64,000 nt of DNA from Streptococcus oralis (GCF_022749195.1 NZ_CP094226.1:274001-338000), one strand, 5' to 3'. Shown: positions 46,346 to 57,576, counted from the first letter of the stretch. Numbers and translations: made by a program. Notes: generated by a model from the letters alone, not told the origin.

Positions 46346-46385
46346 AAGAGGTAACGACTAAATTTAGATAAGGAAATGACTTATA

Positions 46386-49300
46386 ATGAAAAATAAAAAA
46401 GAAGTCTATGGATTTCGTAAAAGCAAAGTTGCGAAAACTTTGTGTGGTGCTGTTTTAGGAACGGCTTTGATTGCTTTTGCAGACAAAGCAGTATTTGCTG
46501 ATGAAGTTACAGAGACAACTAGTACAAGTACAGTTGAGGTAGCTACTACGGGAAACCCCGCTACAAATCTACCTGAAGCTCAGGGTGAAATGAGCCAAGT
46601 TGCCAAAGAGAGTCAAGCTAAGGCTGGTTCTAAAGACTCAGCTTTGCCAGTAGAAGTATCATCAGCTGATTTGGATAAAGCAGTTGCCGATGCAAAATCT
46701 GCAGGAGTAAAGGTGGTTCAAGATGAAACAAAAGACAAAGGAACCGCCACAACTGCTACAGAGAATGCTCAAAAACAAGATGAGATTAAAAGCGACTATG
46801 CTAAACAGGCTGAAGAAATAAAGACAACGACTGAAGCATATAAAAAGGAAGTCGCAGCTCATCAGGCTGAAACAGATAAAATCAATGCTGAAAACAAAGC
46901 AGCGGATGACAAGTATCAAAAAGATCTAAAAAGTCATCAAGAAGAAGTTGAAAAAATCAACACTGCCAATGCAACAGCTAAAGCAGAATACGAGGCTAAG
47001 CTAGCACAATATCAAAAAGATTTAGCAACTGTCAAAAAAGCAAACGAAGATAGTCAACAGGATTATCAAAATAAACTTTCAGCTTACCAGACAGAATTAG
47101 CTCGAGTACAAAAAGCTAATGCTGAAGCTAAAGAGGCATATGATAAAGCCGTAAAAGAAAACACTGCAAAAAATGCAGCGCTTCAAGCTGAAAATGAAGC
47201 GATTAAACAACGTAATGAAACTGCCAAAGCAACTTATGAAGCGGCGATGAAGCAGTATGAAGCAGACCTCGCATCTATTAAGAAAGCCAAGGAAGATAAT
47301 GATGCTGATTATCAAGCTAAATTAGCAGCTTATCAAACAGAGTTGGCACGTGTTCAAAAGGCAAATGCTGAAGCTAAAGAAGCTTATGATAAAGCAGTGA
47401 AAGAAAATACTGCAAAAAATACAGCCATTCAAGCTGAAAATGAAGCGATTAAGCAACGTAACGCCACTGCAAAATCGACTTATGACGCAGCGGTGAAAAA
47501 ATACGAAGCAGATTTGGCGGCAGTTAAGCAAGCAAATGCTACCAATGAAGCAGACTACCAAGCTAAGCTAGCCGAATACCAGACGGAATTAGCTCGCGTT
47601 CAAAAAGCTAATGCTGATGCAAAAGCAACTTACGAGAAGGCAGTTGAAGACAACAAGGCAAAAAATGCTGCGCTCCAAGCTGAAAATGAAGAAATCAAGC
47701 AACGCAATGCCGCCGCAAAAGCTGAATACGAAGCTAAAGTTGCGAAATATGAAGCAGATCTTGCCAAATATAAAAAAGAGTTGGCTGAGTATCCAGCTAA
47801 ATTAAAGGCTTATGAAGATGAGCAGGCCCAAATTAAGGCAGCGCTTGTAGAACTTGAAAAGAATAAAGATCAAGATGGTTACTTGTCTAAGCCATCTGCT
47901 CAGAGCTTGGTTTATGATTTAGAACCGAATGCCCAACTTGACCTCAAAACAGAAGGAAAACTTCTCACTGCAGCAGCAGTTGATGAAGCCTTTAAGAAAG
48001 ACACAGACCAATATGGTAAGAAAAATCTTCAGTTAGACAATCTCAATGTCAAGAACTTGGAGAACGGTGCAACTACTTCTTCAGTGGAATTGTATGGTAA
48101 TATTGGAGACAAATCAGAATGGACGACCAATGTAGGGAATAAAACAGAGGTTAAATGGGGATCGGTTCTTTTAGAACGTGGACAAAGTGCTACAGCAACT
48201 TATACCAACCTTCAAAATTCATACTACAACGGTAAAAAGATTTCGAAGATTGTTTACAAATATACTGTAGATCCTTCTTCTCAATTTAAAAATCCTACTG
48301 GAAAAGTTTGGTTGGGAATCTTTAGTGACCCAACTTTGGGAGTCTTTGCTTCTGCTTACACTGGTGATGTTGAAAAAGGGACTTCAATTTTTATTAAAAA
48401 TGAATTTACCTTCTATGATGAAAATGACCAACCAATTAATTTCGACAATGCCCTTCTTTCAGTTGCATCTCTAAATAGAGAAAATAATTCTATTGAGATG
48501 GCCAAGGATTACACTGGTAACTTTATTAAAATTTCCGGTTCATCTGTTGGAGAAAAAGACGGAAAGATTTATGCCACAGAAACCCTGAACTTTAAACAAG
48601 GGCAAGGTGGAGCTCGCTGGACAATGTATAAAAATAGCCAGCCTAATTCAGGATGGGATTCATCAGATGCTCCAAACTCTTGGTATGGTGCAGGAGCAAT
48701 CAGCATGTCTGGTTCAACTAACCGTGTTACTGTCGGTGCCATTTCAGCTACTTTAGTAGTTCCGTCTGATCCAGTTATGGCGGTAGAAAATGGTAAGAAA
48801 CCAAACATTTGGTACTCGCTCAATGGTAAAATTCGTGCGGTTAACGTTCCGAAAATTACAAAAGAAAAACCAACTCCGCCAGTAGAACCAACTGCACCAC
48901 AAGCTCCAACTTATGAAGTAGAGAAACCATTGGAACCAGCTCCAGTAGCACCAAACTACGAAAATGAGCCAACTCCACCGGTAAAAACTCCAGATCAACC
49001 GGAGCCATCAAAACCAGAAGAGCCAACATATGAGACAGAGAAACCATTGGAACCAGCTCCAGTAGCACCAAACTACGAAAATGAGCCAACTCCACCGGTA
49101 AAAACTCCAGATCAACCGGAGCCATCAAAACCAGAAGAGCCAACATATGAGACAGAGAAACCATTGGAACCAGCTCCAGTAGCACCAAACTACGAAAATG
49201 AGCCAACTCCACCGGTAAAAACTCCAGATCAACCGGAGCCATCAAAACCAGAAGAGCCAAATTATGATCCATTGCCAACTCCGCCGGTAGCACCAACTCC

Positions 49301-51017
49301 TAAGCAGTTGCCAACACCACCAGCGATGCCAACAGTTCACTTCCATTACAATCGTCTATTTGCACAACCTCAGATTAATAAAGAAATTAAAAATGAGGAC
49401 GGAGTAGATATCGACCGTACTCTCGTTGCTAAGCAGTCTGTAGTGAAGTTTGAGTTGAAAACAGAAGCGTTGACAGCTGGTCGTCCAAAAACAACTTCGT
49501 TTGTATTGGTAGATCCACTTCCAACTGGCTATCAGTTTGATTTGGAAGCAACCAAGGCTGCAAGCAAAGGTTTTGAAACAAGCTATGATAAAGCTAGTCA
49601 CACTGTAACCTTTAAGGCTACTGAGGAGACCTTGGCTGCTTTCAATGCAGATTTGACAAAATCCTTTGAGACTCTATATCCAACTGTTGTTGGTCGTGTC
49701 TTGAATGATGGGGCAACTTATACAAATAACTTTACATTGACAGTCAACGACGCCTACGGTGTTAAGTCAAACATTGTTCGTGTAACGACTCCAGGTAAAC
49801 CAAATGATCCTGACAATCCAAATAACAACTACATCAAGCCTTTGAAAGTTAACAAGAACAAGCAAGGTGTAAATATTGATGGTAAAGAGGTTCTAGCTGG
49901 TTCAACGAACTACTACGAACTCACATGGGATTTGGACCAATACAAGGGAGATAAATCTTCTAAAGAAGCAATTCAAAATGGTTTCTACTATGTGGATGAT
50001 TATCCAGAAGAAGCCTTAACCCTTCAACCAGAATTGGTTAAGATTCGTGATCTAGAGGGCAACCTTGTATCAGGTATCAGTGTTCAACAATATGATAGTT
50101 TAGAAGCTGCTCCTAAGAAAGTTCAGGACTTGTTGAAGAAAGCAAACATCACTGTTAAAGGTGCTTTCCAACTCTTCTCAGCTGATAATCCAGCCGAATT
50201 CTACAAGAACTATGTAGCAGCAGGAAAATCATTGCTCATCACAGATCCGATGACAGTTAAACCTGAATTTGGTCAAACGGGTGGTAAGTATGAAAACAAA
50301 GCCTACCAAATTGATTTTGGAAATGGCTATGCTACAGAAGTAGTTGTCAACAACGTACCGAAAATCACACCGAAAAAAGATGTGACAATCAGTATGGATC
50401 CAAGTAGTGACAATATCGATGGTCAAACCATTCCGTTGAACCAGTACTTCAATTATCGTTTAATCGGTGGTTTGATTCCACAAAATCATTCTGAGGACTT
50501 GAATGACTATAGTTTTGTAGATGATTATGACCAAAAAGGTGATCAATACACTGGAAATTATAAAGTTCTTGCCAAGGTTGATATCCGATTGAAAGACGGT
50601 CGTGTTATTAAGGCAGGGACAGACTTAACAGCTGAAACACAGGTTGAACATGATCAAGATAAGGGAATGATTACCATTCGCTTCAAGGAAGAATTCCTTC
50701 AAGAGATTCAGTTGGATTCTCCATTCCAAGCTGAGACTTATATTCAAATGAAACGAATTGCTGTTGGAACTTTTGAAAATACCTATGTAAATACTGTGAA
50801 CAAAGTTGCTTACGCTTCAAATACAGTTCGCACAACAACGCCAGAACCTAAGAAACCAGAGGAGCCAACGACTCCTACTCCAAAACCAAAAGGTAACCCT
50901 ACTCTACCTCAAACAGGTACAAATGATTCAAGCTACATGCCATATCTTGGTCTAGCAGCTTTAGTAGGAGTTTTAGGACTTGGTCAGTTGAAACGTAAAG
51001 AAGACGAAAGCAACTAA
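46386..51017 (+). CDS. Antigen I/II (SspA/SspB-type) adhesin, copy 1
   Basis: This 1543-residue wall-anchored adhesin binds salivary glycoproteins and partner bacteria in related species. Order: signal peptide (1-38, [17 protein letters not shown]), N-terminal region, three 82-residue alanine-rich A repeats (219-464) forming a long helix, V domain (about 465-840), three 39-residue proline-rich P repeats (842-958), C1-C3 domains (about 985-1490) with likely isopeptide bonds, then LPQTG, a hydrophobic stretch and KRKEDESN. Residues 1239-1265 carry the BAR region (NITVK inside) that in S. gordonii SspB binds Porphyromonas gingivalis Mfa1. AAGGAAA lies before the start. Compared with copy 2, only the V domain differs. 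Confidence 0.95.
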   Translation: MKNKKEVYGFRKSKVAKTLCGAVLGTALIAFADKAVFADEVTETTSTSTVEVATTGNPATNLPEAQGEMSQVAKESQAKAGSKDSALPVEVSSADLDKAVADAKSAGVKVVQDETKDKGTATTATENAQKQDEIKSDYAKQAEEIKTTTEAYKKEVAAHQAETDKINAENKAADDKYQKDLKSHQEEVEKINTANATAKAEYEAKLAQYQKDLATVKKANEDSQQDYQNKLSAYQTELARVQKANAEAKEAYDKAVKENTAKNAALQAENEAIKQRNETAKATYEAAMKQYEADLASIKKAKEDNDADYQAKLAAYQTELARVQKANAEAKEAYDKAVKENTAKNTAIQAENEAIKQRNATAKSTYDAAVKKYEADLAAVKQANATNEADYQAKLAEYQTELARVQKANADAKATYEKAVEDNKAKNAALQAENEEIKQRNAAAKAEYEAKVAKYEADLAKYKKELAEYPAKLKAYEDEQAQIKAALVELEKNKDQDGYLSKPSAQSLVYDLEPNAQLDLKTEGKLLTAAAVDEAFKKDTDQYGKKNLQLDNLNVKNLENGATTSSVELYGNIGDKSEWTTNVGNKTEVKWGSVLLERGQSATATYTNLQNSYYNGKKISKIVYKYTVDPSSQFKNPTGKVWLGIFSDPTLGVFASAYTGDVEKGTSIFIKNEFTFYDENDQPINFDNALLSVASLNRENNSIEMAKDYTGNFIKISGSSVGEKDGKIYATETLNFKQGQGGARWTMYKNSQPNSGWDSSDAPNSWYGAGAISMSGSTNRVTVGAISATLVVPSDPVMAVENGKKPNIWYSLNGKIRAVNVPKITKEKPTPPVEPTAPQAPTYEVEKPLEPAPVAPNYENEPTPPVKTPDQPEPSKPEEPTYETEKPLEPAPVAPNYENEPTPPVKTPDQPEPSKPEEPTYETEKPLEPAPVAPNYENEPTPPVKTPDQPEPSKPEEPNYDPLPTPPVAPTPKQLPTPPAMPTVHFHYNRLFAQPQINKEIKNEDGVDIDRTLVAKQSVVKFELKTEALTAGRPKTTSFVLVDPLPTGYQFDLEATKAASKGFETSYDKASHTVTFKATEETLAAFNADLTKSFETLYPTVVGRVLNDGATYTNNFTLTVNDAYGVKSNIVRVTTPGKPNDPDNPNNNYIKPLKVNKNKQGVNIDGKEVLAGSTNYYELTWDLDQYKGDKSSKEAIQNGFYYVDDYPEEALTLQPELVKIRDLEGNLVSGISVQQYDSLEAAPKKVQDLLKKANITVKGAFQLFSADNPAEFYKNYVAAGKSLLITDPMTVKPEFGQTGGKYENKAYQIDFGNGYATEVVVNNVPKITPKKDVTISMDPSSDNIDGQTIPLNQYFNYRLIGGLIPQNHSEDLNDYSFVDDYDQKGDQYTGNYKVLAKVDIRLKDGRVIKAGTDLTAETQVEHDQDKGMITIRFKEEFLQEIQLDSPFQAETYIQMKRIAVGTFENTYVNTVNKVAYASNTVRTTTPEPKKPEEPTTPTPKPKGNPTLPQTGTNDSSYMPYLGLAALVGVLGLGQLKRKEDESN
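47040..47777 (+). repeat. Three 246-bp A repeats, copy 1
   Basis: Units start at 47040, 47286 and 47532 and encode 82 residues each, with [12 protein letters not shown] and [10 protein letters not shown] recurring. The same three repeats occur in copy 2 at +6040. Confidence 0.9.
48909..49259 (+). repeat. Three 117-bp P repeats, copy 1
   Basis: Units at 48909, 49026 and 49143 encode 39 residues each ([20 protein letters not shown] and following). Units 2 and 3 are identical in DNA, and unit 1 differs only at its 5' end. Confidence 0.93.
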
Positions 51018-51033
51018 GCTCTAAAAGTTAAAT

Positions 51034-51062
51034 AGAAAAGAGGAACTCTGTTTCCTCTTTTT
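51034..51062 (+). terminator. Terminator of antigen I/II copy 1
   Basis: AAAGAGGAA, loop CTCTG and TTTCCTCTTTTT. The ISL3 element begins directly after it. Confidence 0.85.
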
Positions 51063-51063
51063 C

Positions 51064-52249
51064 GGCTCATTGTCAACTGTAGTGGGTTGAAGAAAAGCTA
51101 AGCTCGAGAAAGGACAAATTTCGTCCTTTCTTTTTTGATATTCAGAGCGACGAAAATTCGCTTCTTGAAGTTTTCAAAGTTCCGAAAACCAAAGGCATTG
51201 CGTTTGATAAGTTTGATGAGATTATTAGTCGCTTCCAATTTTGCGTTGGAATAGGATAACTGAAGGGCATTGACGATTTTCCCTTTGTCCTTTAGAAATG
51301 TTTTAAAGACAGTCTGAAAAAGAGAATGAACCTTCTTTATATTGTCTTCAAAGAGTCCGAAAAATTTCTCTGTTTCCTTATTCTGAAAGTGAAAAAGCAA
51401 GAGTTGATAGAGATGATAGTGGTGTTTCAAGTCTTCTGAATAGCTCAAAAGCTTGTCTAGGATTTCTTTATTGGTTAAGTGCATACGAAAAGTAGGGCGA
51501 TAAAAACGCTTATCACTGAGTTTACGACTATCCTGTTGAATGAGCTTCCAGTAGCGCTTGATAGCTTGTGTTCTGCCCTCAAGAACAGTGATGATATTGA
51601 GCTTTTCAAAATCTTGCGCAATAAAACTCATCTTTCCCTTAGTGAAGGCATACTCGTCCCAGGACATAATCTCAGGCAGACGAGAAAAATCATGCTTAAA
51701 ACGGAAGTCATTGAGTTTGCGAATGACAGTTGAAGTTGAAATAGACAGCTGATGGGCAATGCCAGTCATAGAAGTCTTTTCAATTAGCTTCTGGGCAATC
51801 TTTTGGTTGATGATACGAGGGATTTGGTGATTTTTCTTGACTATAGGAGTCTCAGAGACCATCATTTTAGAGCACTGATAGTACTTAAAACGGCGTTTTT
51901 TAAGGAGAATTCTAGTAGGCATACCAGTCGTTTCAAGGTAAGGGATTTTAGAAGGTTTTTGAAAGTCATATTTCTTCATTTGGCTTCCGCAATCAGGACA
52001 AAGTGGGGCATCATAATCCAATTTAGCAATGATTTCCTTGTGGGTATTCTTATTGATGATGTCTATAATTTGGATATTAGGGTCTTTGATATCGAGTAGT
52101 TTTGTGATAAAATGTAATTGTTCCATATGGCTCTTTCTAATGATGGTTTGGTTGCTTTTCATTATAGGTCATATGGGACTTTTTCTCTACAACAAAATAG
52201 GCTCCATAATATCTATAGGGGATTTACCCACTACAAATATTATAGAGCC
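51064..52249 (-). mobile_element. ISL3-family insertion sequence (IS1167-like), internally deleted
   Basis: Imperfect inverted ends, GGCTC ... TGTAGTGGG, lie at 51064-51086 and (inverted) 52227-52249, giving 1186 bp. The transposase is on the minus strand. The complete IS1167 that I remember is about 1.4 kb, so roughly 0.25 kb is missing. The 8 bp outside each end (TCTTTTTC and AAAATAAA) do not match, so there is no target duplication. Confidence 0.88.
51098..52126 (-). pseudogene. ISL3 transposase with in-frame deletion
   Basis: From the usual start (MEQLHFITKLLD) at 52126 the ORF has 342 residues; an ATG 12 codons upstream is also open. A zinc-finger region (CPDCG ... YYQC), an HTH and the first catalytic Asp (SWDEYAF) are present, and the final Glu in SNAKLEATNN is present. 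Between VLEGRTQ and IKRYWKLIQ about 64 residues are missing, including the second catalytic Asp segment (DMxxPY type). The deletion keeps the frame but should abolish transposition. The missing length is judged from memory of intact ISL3 transposases. Confidence 0.82.
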
Positions 52250-52265
52250 AAAATAAATAGTTTAA

Positions 52266-52298
52266 CTAAAAGAAGATGGTGTGACCATCTTCTTTTTA
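52266..52298 (+). terminator. Orphan copy of the pgk terminator
   Basis: This is the same 12-bp stem and T run as at 46226-46258, but here it follows the IS element rather than pgk. It may shield the second adhesin promoter from read-through. Confidence 0.85.
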
Positions 52299-52425
52299 AT
52301 TTAATTTATAAATATGTAGAATTTTTCTATAAATAAAAAGAAAAAAGAGTAAATATTTGCATCCTGCCTTGTAAAGTGCTAGTATAAGAGGTAACGACTA
52401 AATTTAGATAAGGAAATGACTTATA

Positions 52426-55400
52426 ATGAAAAATAAAAAAGAAGTCTATGGATTTCGTAAAAGCAAAGTTGCGAAAACTTTGTGTGGTGCTGTTTTAGGA
52501 ACGGCTTTGATTGCTTTTGCAGACAAAGCAGTATTTGCTGATGAAGTTACAGAGACAACTAGTACAAGTACAGTTGAGGTAGCTACTACGGGAAACCCCG
52601 CTACAAATCTACCTGAAGCTCAGGGTGAAATGAGCCAAGTTGCCAAAGAGAGTCAAGCTAAGGCTGGTTCTAAAGACTCAGCTTTGCCAGTAGAAGTATC
52701 ATCAGCTGATTTGGATAAAGCAGTTGCCGATGCAAAATCTGCAGGAGTAAAGGTGGTTCAAGATGAAACAAAAGACAAAGGAACCGCCACAACTGCTACA
52801 GAGAATGCTCAAAAACAAGATGAGATTAAAAGCGACTATGCTAAACAGGCTGAAGAAATAAAGACAACGACTGAAGCATATAAAAAGGAAGTCGCAGCTC
52901 ATCAGGCTGAAACAGATAAAATCAATGCTGAAAACAAAGCAGCGGATGACAAGTATCAAAAAGATCTAAAAAGTCATCAAGAAGAAGTTGAAAAAATCAA
53001 CACTGCCAATGCAACAGCTAAAGCAGAATACGAGGCTAAGCTAGCACAATATCAAAAAGATTTAGCAACTGTCAAAAAAGCAAACGAAGATAGTCAACAG
53101 GATTATCAAAATAAACTTTCAGCTTACCAGACAGAATTAGCTCGAGTACAAAAAGCTAATGCTGAAGCTAAAGAGGCATATGATAAAGCCGTAAAAGAAA
53201 ACACTGCAAAAAATGCAGCGCTTCAAGCTGAAAATGAAGCGATTAAACAACGTAATGAAACTGCCAAAGCAACTTATGAAGCGGCGATGAAGCAGTATGA
53301 AGCAGACCTCGCATCTATTAAGAAAGCCAAGGAAGATAATGATGCTGATTATCAAGCTAAATTAGCAGCTTATCAAACAGAGTTGGCACGTGTTCAAAAG
53401 GCAAATGCTGAAGCTAAAGAAGCTTATGATAAAGCAGTGAAAGAAAATACTGCAAAAAATACAGCCATTCAAGCTGAAAATGAAGCGATTAAGCAACGTA
53501 ACGCCACTGCAAAATCGACTTATGACGCAGCGGTGAAAAAATACGAAGCAGATTTGGCGGCAGTTAAGCAAGCAAATGCTACCAATGAAGCAGACTACCA
53601 AGCTAAGCTAGCCGAATACCAGACGGAATTAGCTCGCGTTCAAAAAGCTAATGCTGATGCAAAAGCAACTTACGAGAAGGCAGTTGAAGACAACAAGGCA
53701 AAAAATGCTGCGCTCCAAGCTGAAAATGAAGAAATCAAGCAACGCAATGCCGCCGCAAAAGCTGAATACGAAGCTAAAGTTGCGAAATATGAAGCTGATC
53801 TTGCCAAATATAAGAAAGAGTTCGCAGCTTATACTGCAGCACTCGCAGAAGCGGAGAGTAAAAAGAAACAAGATGGTTATCTTTCAGAACCAAGATCACA
53901 ATCGTTGAACTTTAAATCAGAACCAAATGCAATACGAACAATTGATTCATCTGTACATCAATATGGGCAGCAGGAATTGGATGCTTTGGTAAAATCATGG
54001 GGGATTTCGCCAACAAATCCTGATAGGAAGAAATCTACAGCATATTCATATTTCAATGCAATCAATTCGAATAACACTTATGCAAAGCTTGTATTAGAGA
54101 AGGATAAACCAGTCGATGTTACCTATACTGGTCTAAAAAATTCAAGTTTTAATGGTAAGAAAATTTCAAAAGTAGTTTACACTTACACATTAAAAGAAAC
54201 AGGTTTTAATGATGGAACCAAAATGACTATGTTTGCCTCGAGTGATCCAACTGTGACAGCATGGTATAATGATTATTTTACTTCTACAAACATTAATGTA
54301 AAAGTCAAGTTTTATGATGAAGAAGGTCAACTTATGAATCTCACAGGAGGATTAGTTAATTTTTCATCTCTAAATAGAGGTAACGGTAGTGGGGCAATTG
54401 ATAAGGATGCAATTGAAAGTGTTAGAAACTTTAACGGTCGATATATTCCAATTTCTGGTTCATCTATCAAGATTCATGAAAATAACTCTGCTTATGCAGA
54501 TTCATCAAATGCAGAAAAATCGCTAGGCGCTCGTTGGAATACATCGGAATGGGATACAACCTCTAGTCCAAATAATTGGTACGGAGCTATTGTCGGTGAA
54601 ATAACTCAATCGGAGATTAGCTTTAATATGGCTTCTTCTAAAAGTGGAAATATTTGGTTTGCTTTCAATTCAAACATTAATGCAATTGGGGTTCCGACGA
54701 AACCTGTTGCACCAACAGCTCCAACTCAACCAATGTATGAGACAGAAAAACCACTGGAACCAGCTCCAGTAGCACCAAACTACGAAAATGAGCCAACTCC
54801 ACCGGTAAAAACTCCAGATCAACCGGAGCCATCAAAACCAGAAGAGCCAACATATGAGACAGAGAAACCATTGGAACCAGCTCCAGTAGCACCAAACTAC
54901 GAAAATGAGCCAACTCCACCGGTAAAAACTCCAGATCAACCGGAGCCATCAAAACCAGAAGAGCCAACATATGAGACAGAGAAACCATTGGAACCAGCTC
55001 CAGTAGCACCAAACTACGAAAATGAGCCAACTCCACCGGTAAAAACTCCAGATCAACCGGAGCCATCAAAACCAGAAGAGCCAAATTATGATCCATTGCC
55101 AACTCCGCCGGTAGCACCAACTCCTAAGCAGTTGCCAACACCACCAGCGATGCCAACAGTTCACTTCCATTACAATCGTCTATTTGCACAACCTCAGATT
55201 AATAAAGAAATTAAAAATGAGGACGGAGTAGATATCGACCGTACTCTCGTTGCTAAGCAGTCTGTAGTGAAGTTTGAGTTGAAAACAGAAGCGTTGACAG
55301 CTGGTCGTCCAAAAACAACTTCGTTTGTATTGGTAGATCCACTTCCAACTGGCTATCAGTTTGATTTGGAAGCAACCAAGGCTGCAAGCAAAGGTTTTGA

Positions 55401-56841
55401 AACAAGCTATGATAAAGCTAGTCACACTGTAACCTTTAAGGCTACTGAGGAGACCTTGGCTGCTTTCAATGCAGATTTGACAAAATCCTTTGAGACTCTA
55501 TATCCAACTGTTGTTGGTCGTGTCTTGAATGATGGGGCAACTTATACAAATAACTTTACATTGACAGTCAACGACGCCTACGGTGTTAAGTCAAACATTG
55601 TTCGTGTAACGACTCCAGGTAAACCAAATGATCCTGACAATCCAAATAACAACTACATCAAGCCTTTGAAAGTTAACAAGAACAAGCAAGGTGTAAATAT
55701 TGATGGTAAAGAGGTTCTAGCTGGTTCAACGAACTACTACGAACTCACATGGGATTTGGACCAATACAAGGGAGATAAATCTTCTAAAGAAGCAATTCAA
55801 AATGGTTTCTACTATGTGGATGATTATCCAGAAGAAGCCTTAACCCTTCAACCAGAATTGGTTAAGATTCGTGATCTAGAGGGCAACCTTGTATCAGGTA
55901 TCAGTGTTCAACAATATGATAGTTTAGAAGCTGCTCCTAAGAAAGTTCAGGACTTGTTGAAGAAAGCAAACATCACTGTTAAAGGTGCTTTCCAACTCTT
56001 CTCAGCTGATAATCCAGCCGAATTCTACAAGAACTATGTAGCAGCAGGAAAATCATTGCTCATCACAGATCCGATGACAGTTAAACCTGAATTTGGTCAA
56101 ACGGGTGGTAAGTATGAAAACAAAGCCTACCAAATTGATTTTGGAAATGGCTATGCTACAGAAGTAGTTGTCAACAATGTACCGAAAATCACACCTAAAA
56201 AAGATGTGACAATCAGTATGGATCCAAGCAGTGACAATATTGATGGCCAAACAATTCCGTTGAACCAGTACTTCAATTATCGTTTAATTGGTGGTTTGAT
56301 TCCACAAAATCATTCTGAGGACTTGAATGACTATAGTTTTGTAGATGATTATGACCAAAAAGGTGATCAATACACTGGAAATTATAAAGTTCTTGCCAAG
56401 GTTGATATCCGATTGAAAGACGGTCGTGTTATTAAGGCAGGGACAGACTTAACAGCTGAAACACAGGTTGAACATGATCAAGATAAGGGAATGATTACCA
56501 TTCGCTTCAAGGAAGAATTCCTTCAAGAGATTCAGTTGGATTCTCCATTCCAAGCTGAGACTTATATTCAAATGAAACGAATTGCTGTTGGAACTTTTGA
56601 AAATACCTATGTAAATACTGTGAACAAAGTTGCTTACGCTTCAAATACAGTTCGCACAACAACGCCAGAACCTAAGAAACCAGAGGAGCCAACGACTCCT
56701 ACTCCAAAACCAAAAGGTAACCCTACTCTACCTCAAACAGGTACAAATGATTCAAGCTACATGCCATATCTTGGTCTAGCAGCTTTAGTAGGAGTTTTAG
56801 GACTTGGTCAGTTGAAACGTAAAGAAGACGAAAGCAACTAA
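52426..56841 (+). CDS. Antigen I/II (SspA/SspB-type) adhesin, copy 2 with different V domain
   Basis: This 1471-residue protein has the same signal peptide, A repeats, P repeats, C domains and LPQTG anchor as copy 1. DNA is identical from the start to 53795. Then a divergent V domain (53796-54755, about residues 458-776) replaces the copy 1 version and is 72 codons shorter. The folds are still related ([19 protein letters not shown] against [19 protein letters not shown]). From 54756 to the end the two genes are again nearly identical. The BAR region is at residues 1167-1193, exactly the numbering published for S. gordonii SspB. The V domain is the main ligand-binding head, so the two proteins probably differ in receptor. 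Confidence 0.95.
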   Translation: MKNKKEVYGFRKSKVAKTLCGAVLGTALIAFADKAVFADEVTETTSTSTVEVATTGNPATNLPEAQGEMSQVAKESQAKAGSKDSALPVEVSSADLDKAVADAKSAGVKVVQDETKDKGTATTATENAQKQDEIKSDYAKQAEEIKTTTEAYKKEVAAHQAETDKINAENKAADDKYQKDLKSHQEEVEKINTANATAKAEYEAKLAQYQKDLATVKKANEDSQQDYQNKLSAYQTELARVQKANAEAKEAYDKAVKENTAKNAALQAENEAIKQRNETAKATYEAAMKQYEADLASIKKAKEDNDADYQAKLAAYQTELARVQKANAEAKEAYDKAVKENTAKNTAIQAENEAIKQRNATAKSTYDAAVKKYEADLAAVKQANATNEADYQAKLAEYQTELARVQKANADAKATYEKAVEDNKAKNAALQAENEEIKQRNAAAKAEYEAKVAKYEADLAKYKKEFAAYTAALAEAESKKKQDGYLSEPRSQSLNFKSEPNAIRTIDSSVHQYGQQELDALVKSWGISPTNPDRKKSTAYSYFNAINSNNTYAKLVLEKDKPVDVTYTGLKNSSFNGKKISKVVYTYTLKETGFNDGTKMTMFASSDPTVTAWYNDYFTSTNINVKVKFYDEEGQLMNLTGGLVNFSSLNRGNGSGAIDKDAIESVRNFNGRYIPISGSSIKIHENNSAYADSSNAEKSLGARWNTSEWDTTSSPNNWYGAIVGEITQSEISFNMASSKSGNIWFAFNSNINAIGVPTKPVAPTAPTQPMYETEKPLEPAPVAPNYENEPTPPVKTPDQPEPSKPEEPTYETEKPLEPAPVAPNYENEPTPPVKTPDQPEPSKPEEPTYETEKPLEPAPVAPNYENEPTPPVKTPDQPEPSKPEEPNYDPLPTPPVAPTPKQLPTPPAMPTVHFHYNRLFAQPQINKEIKNEDGVDIDRTLVAKQSVVKFELKTEALTAGRPKTTSFVLVDPLPTGYQFDLEATKAASKGFETSYDKASHTVTFKATEETLAAFNADLTKSFETLYPTVVGRVLNDGATYTNNFTLTVNDAYGVKSNIVRVTTPGKPNDPDNPNNNYIKPLKVNKNKQGVNIDGKEVLAGSTNYYELTWDLDQYKGDKSSKEAIQNGFYYVDDYPEEALTLQPELVKIRDLEGNLVSGISVQQYDSLEAAPKKVQDLLKKANITVKGAFQLFSADNPAEFYKNYVAAGKSLLITDPMTVKPEFGQTGGKYENKAYQIDFGNGYATEVVVNNVPKITPKKDVTISMDPSSDNIDGQTIPLNQYFNYRLIGGLIPQNHSEDLNDYSFVDDYDQKGDQYTGNYKVLAKVDIRLKDGRVIKAGTDLTAETQVEHDQDKGMITIRFKEEFLQEIQLDSPFQAETYIQMKRIAVGTFENTYVNTVNKVAYASNTVRTTTPEPKKPEEPTTPTPKPKGNPTLPQTGTNDSSYMPYLGLAALVGVLGLGQLKRKEDESN
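54733..55083 (+). repeat. Three 117-bp P repeats, copy 2
   Basis: Units start at 54733, 54850 and 54967, with the same sequence as in copy 1 apart from the 5' part of unit 1. Confidence 0.9.
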
Positions 56842-56857
56842 GCTCTGAATTTAAATA

Positions 56858-56887
56858 GAAAAGAGGAACTCTGTTTCCTCTTTTTTA
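56858..56887 (+). terminator. Terminator of antigen I/II copy 2
   Basis: AAAGAGGAA, loop CTCTG and TTTCCTCTTTTTT, the same as after copy 1. Confidence 0.85.
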
Positions 56888-56972
56888 TAGCCTAAATTAA
56901 AAACGCTTCCTATTGATTTTCACTCATAAAATCAACTAATTTATGTTAAAATGGTAGTAGAAAGTTGAGATT

Positions 56973-57500
56973 ATGAGTTATTTTAAAAAATATAAATTTG
57001 ATAAGTCACAGTTCAAGCTTGGTATGCGAACCTTCAAAACAGGGATTGCCGTATTTATAGTTCTCTTGATTTTTGGTTTTTTTGGCTGGAAGGGGCTTCA
57101 AATCGGAGCACTAACAGCGGTCTTCAGTTTACGAGAGAGCTTTGATAAGAGTGTCCATTTTGGAACTTCGCGTATCTTAGGAAATAGCATTGGCGGTTTT
57201 TACGCCCTTGTCTTTTTCCTCTTAAATACTTTGTTTCATGGAGCCTTTTGGGTAACCTTACTAGTTGTTCCGATTTGCACCATGTTAACCATTATGACAA
57301 ATGTTGCCATGAACAACAAGGCAGGAGTTATCGGTGGTGTAGCGGCTATGTTGATTATTACCCTATCAATACCGAGCGGAGAAACATTTTTGTACGTGTT
57401 TGCGCGCGTATTTGAAACATTTATGGGAGTTTTTGTCGCAATCCTTGTTAATTATGATATTGAGCAACTGAAACTCTTTTGGGAGAAAAAAAGAAAATAA
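56973..57500 (+). CDS. Aromatic acid exporter-like membrane protein (FUSC/ArAE_1)
   Basis: This 175-residue protein has four to five membrane helices (about 24-40, 43-60, 70-95, 100-120 and 122-145) preceded by KLGMRTFKTGIAVFIVLLIFG, the start typical of ArAE_1/FUSC proteins such as YqjA. It ends in a basic tail (FWEKKRK). It lacks the long cytoplasmic domain of full-size exporters. The substrate is unknown. It precedes glnR by 76 bp, as in pneumococcus by my recollection, but has its own upstream region. Confidence 0.82.
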   Translation: MSYFKKYKFDKSQFKLGMRTFKTGIAVFIVLLIFGFFGWKGLQIGALTAVFSLRESFDKSVHFGTSRILGNSIGGFYALVFFLLNTLFHGAFWVTLLVVPICTMLTIMTNVAMNNKAGVIGGVAAMLIITLSIPSGETFLYVFARVFETFMGVFVAILVNYDIEQLKLFWEKKRK

Positions 57501-57517
57501 TGTTACATTTTATGACA
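57501..57517 (+). promoter_or_regulatory. GlnR box upstream of glnRA
   Basis: TGTTACATTTTATGACA matches the GlnR consensus TGTNAN7TNACA exactly. It lies just upstream of the glnR -35, consistent with autorepression under nitrogen excess. Confidence 0.9.
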
Positions 57518-57524
57518 TTATTCA

Positions 57525-57553
57525 TTGACGTATGTCTTTTTTTAGACTATAAT
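57525..57553 (+). promoter_or_regulatory. glnRA promoter
   Basis: TTGACG (57525-57530), a 17-bp spacer and TATAAT (57548-57553). Confidence 0.88.
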
Positions 57554-57576
57554 AGACAGGAAGAAGGAAATTGTAA

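Larger units (their letters stand above)
46211..51062 (+). repeat. Duplicated block, copy 1 (pgk end, terminator, promoter, antigen I/II gene)
   Basis: From AAAATAAATAG at the pgk stop through the gene's terminator this block is repeated at 52250-56886. The first 1.5 kb is identical apart from one inserted T before the second gene. The V-domain part differs throughout. The last 2.2 kb is nearly identical. Confidence 0.93.
52250..56886 (+). repeat. Duplicated block, copy 2
   Basis: This begins with AAAATAAATAG, matching the last bases of pgk, directly against the end of the IS. It includes the pgk-type terminator (52266-52298), the promoter, the antigen I/II gene and its terminator. Confidence 0.93.

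Noticed and set aside
48909-49259. CRISPR-like regular repeats
   Set aside because: The 117-bp units are contiguous, in frame and encode the proline-rich P region of an adhesin. There are no spacers and no cas genes.
48856-49296. 146-residue leucine/valine-rich open frame on the minus strand, also in copy 2
   Set aside because: It is the antisense reading of the proline repeats; low complexity and no start signal.
51056-52257. Target-site duplication around the ISL3 element
   Set aside because: The 8-bp flanks TCTTTTTC and AAAATAAA do not match.
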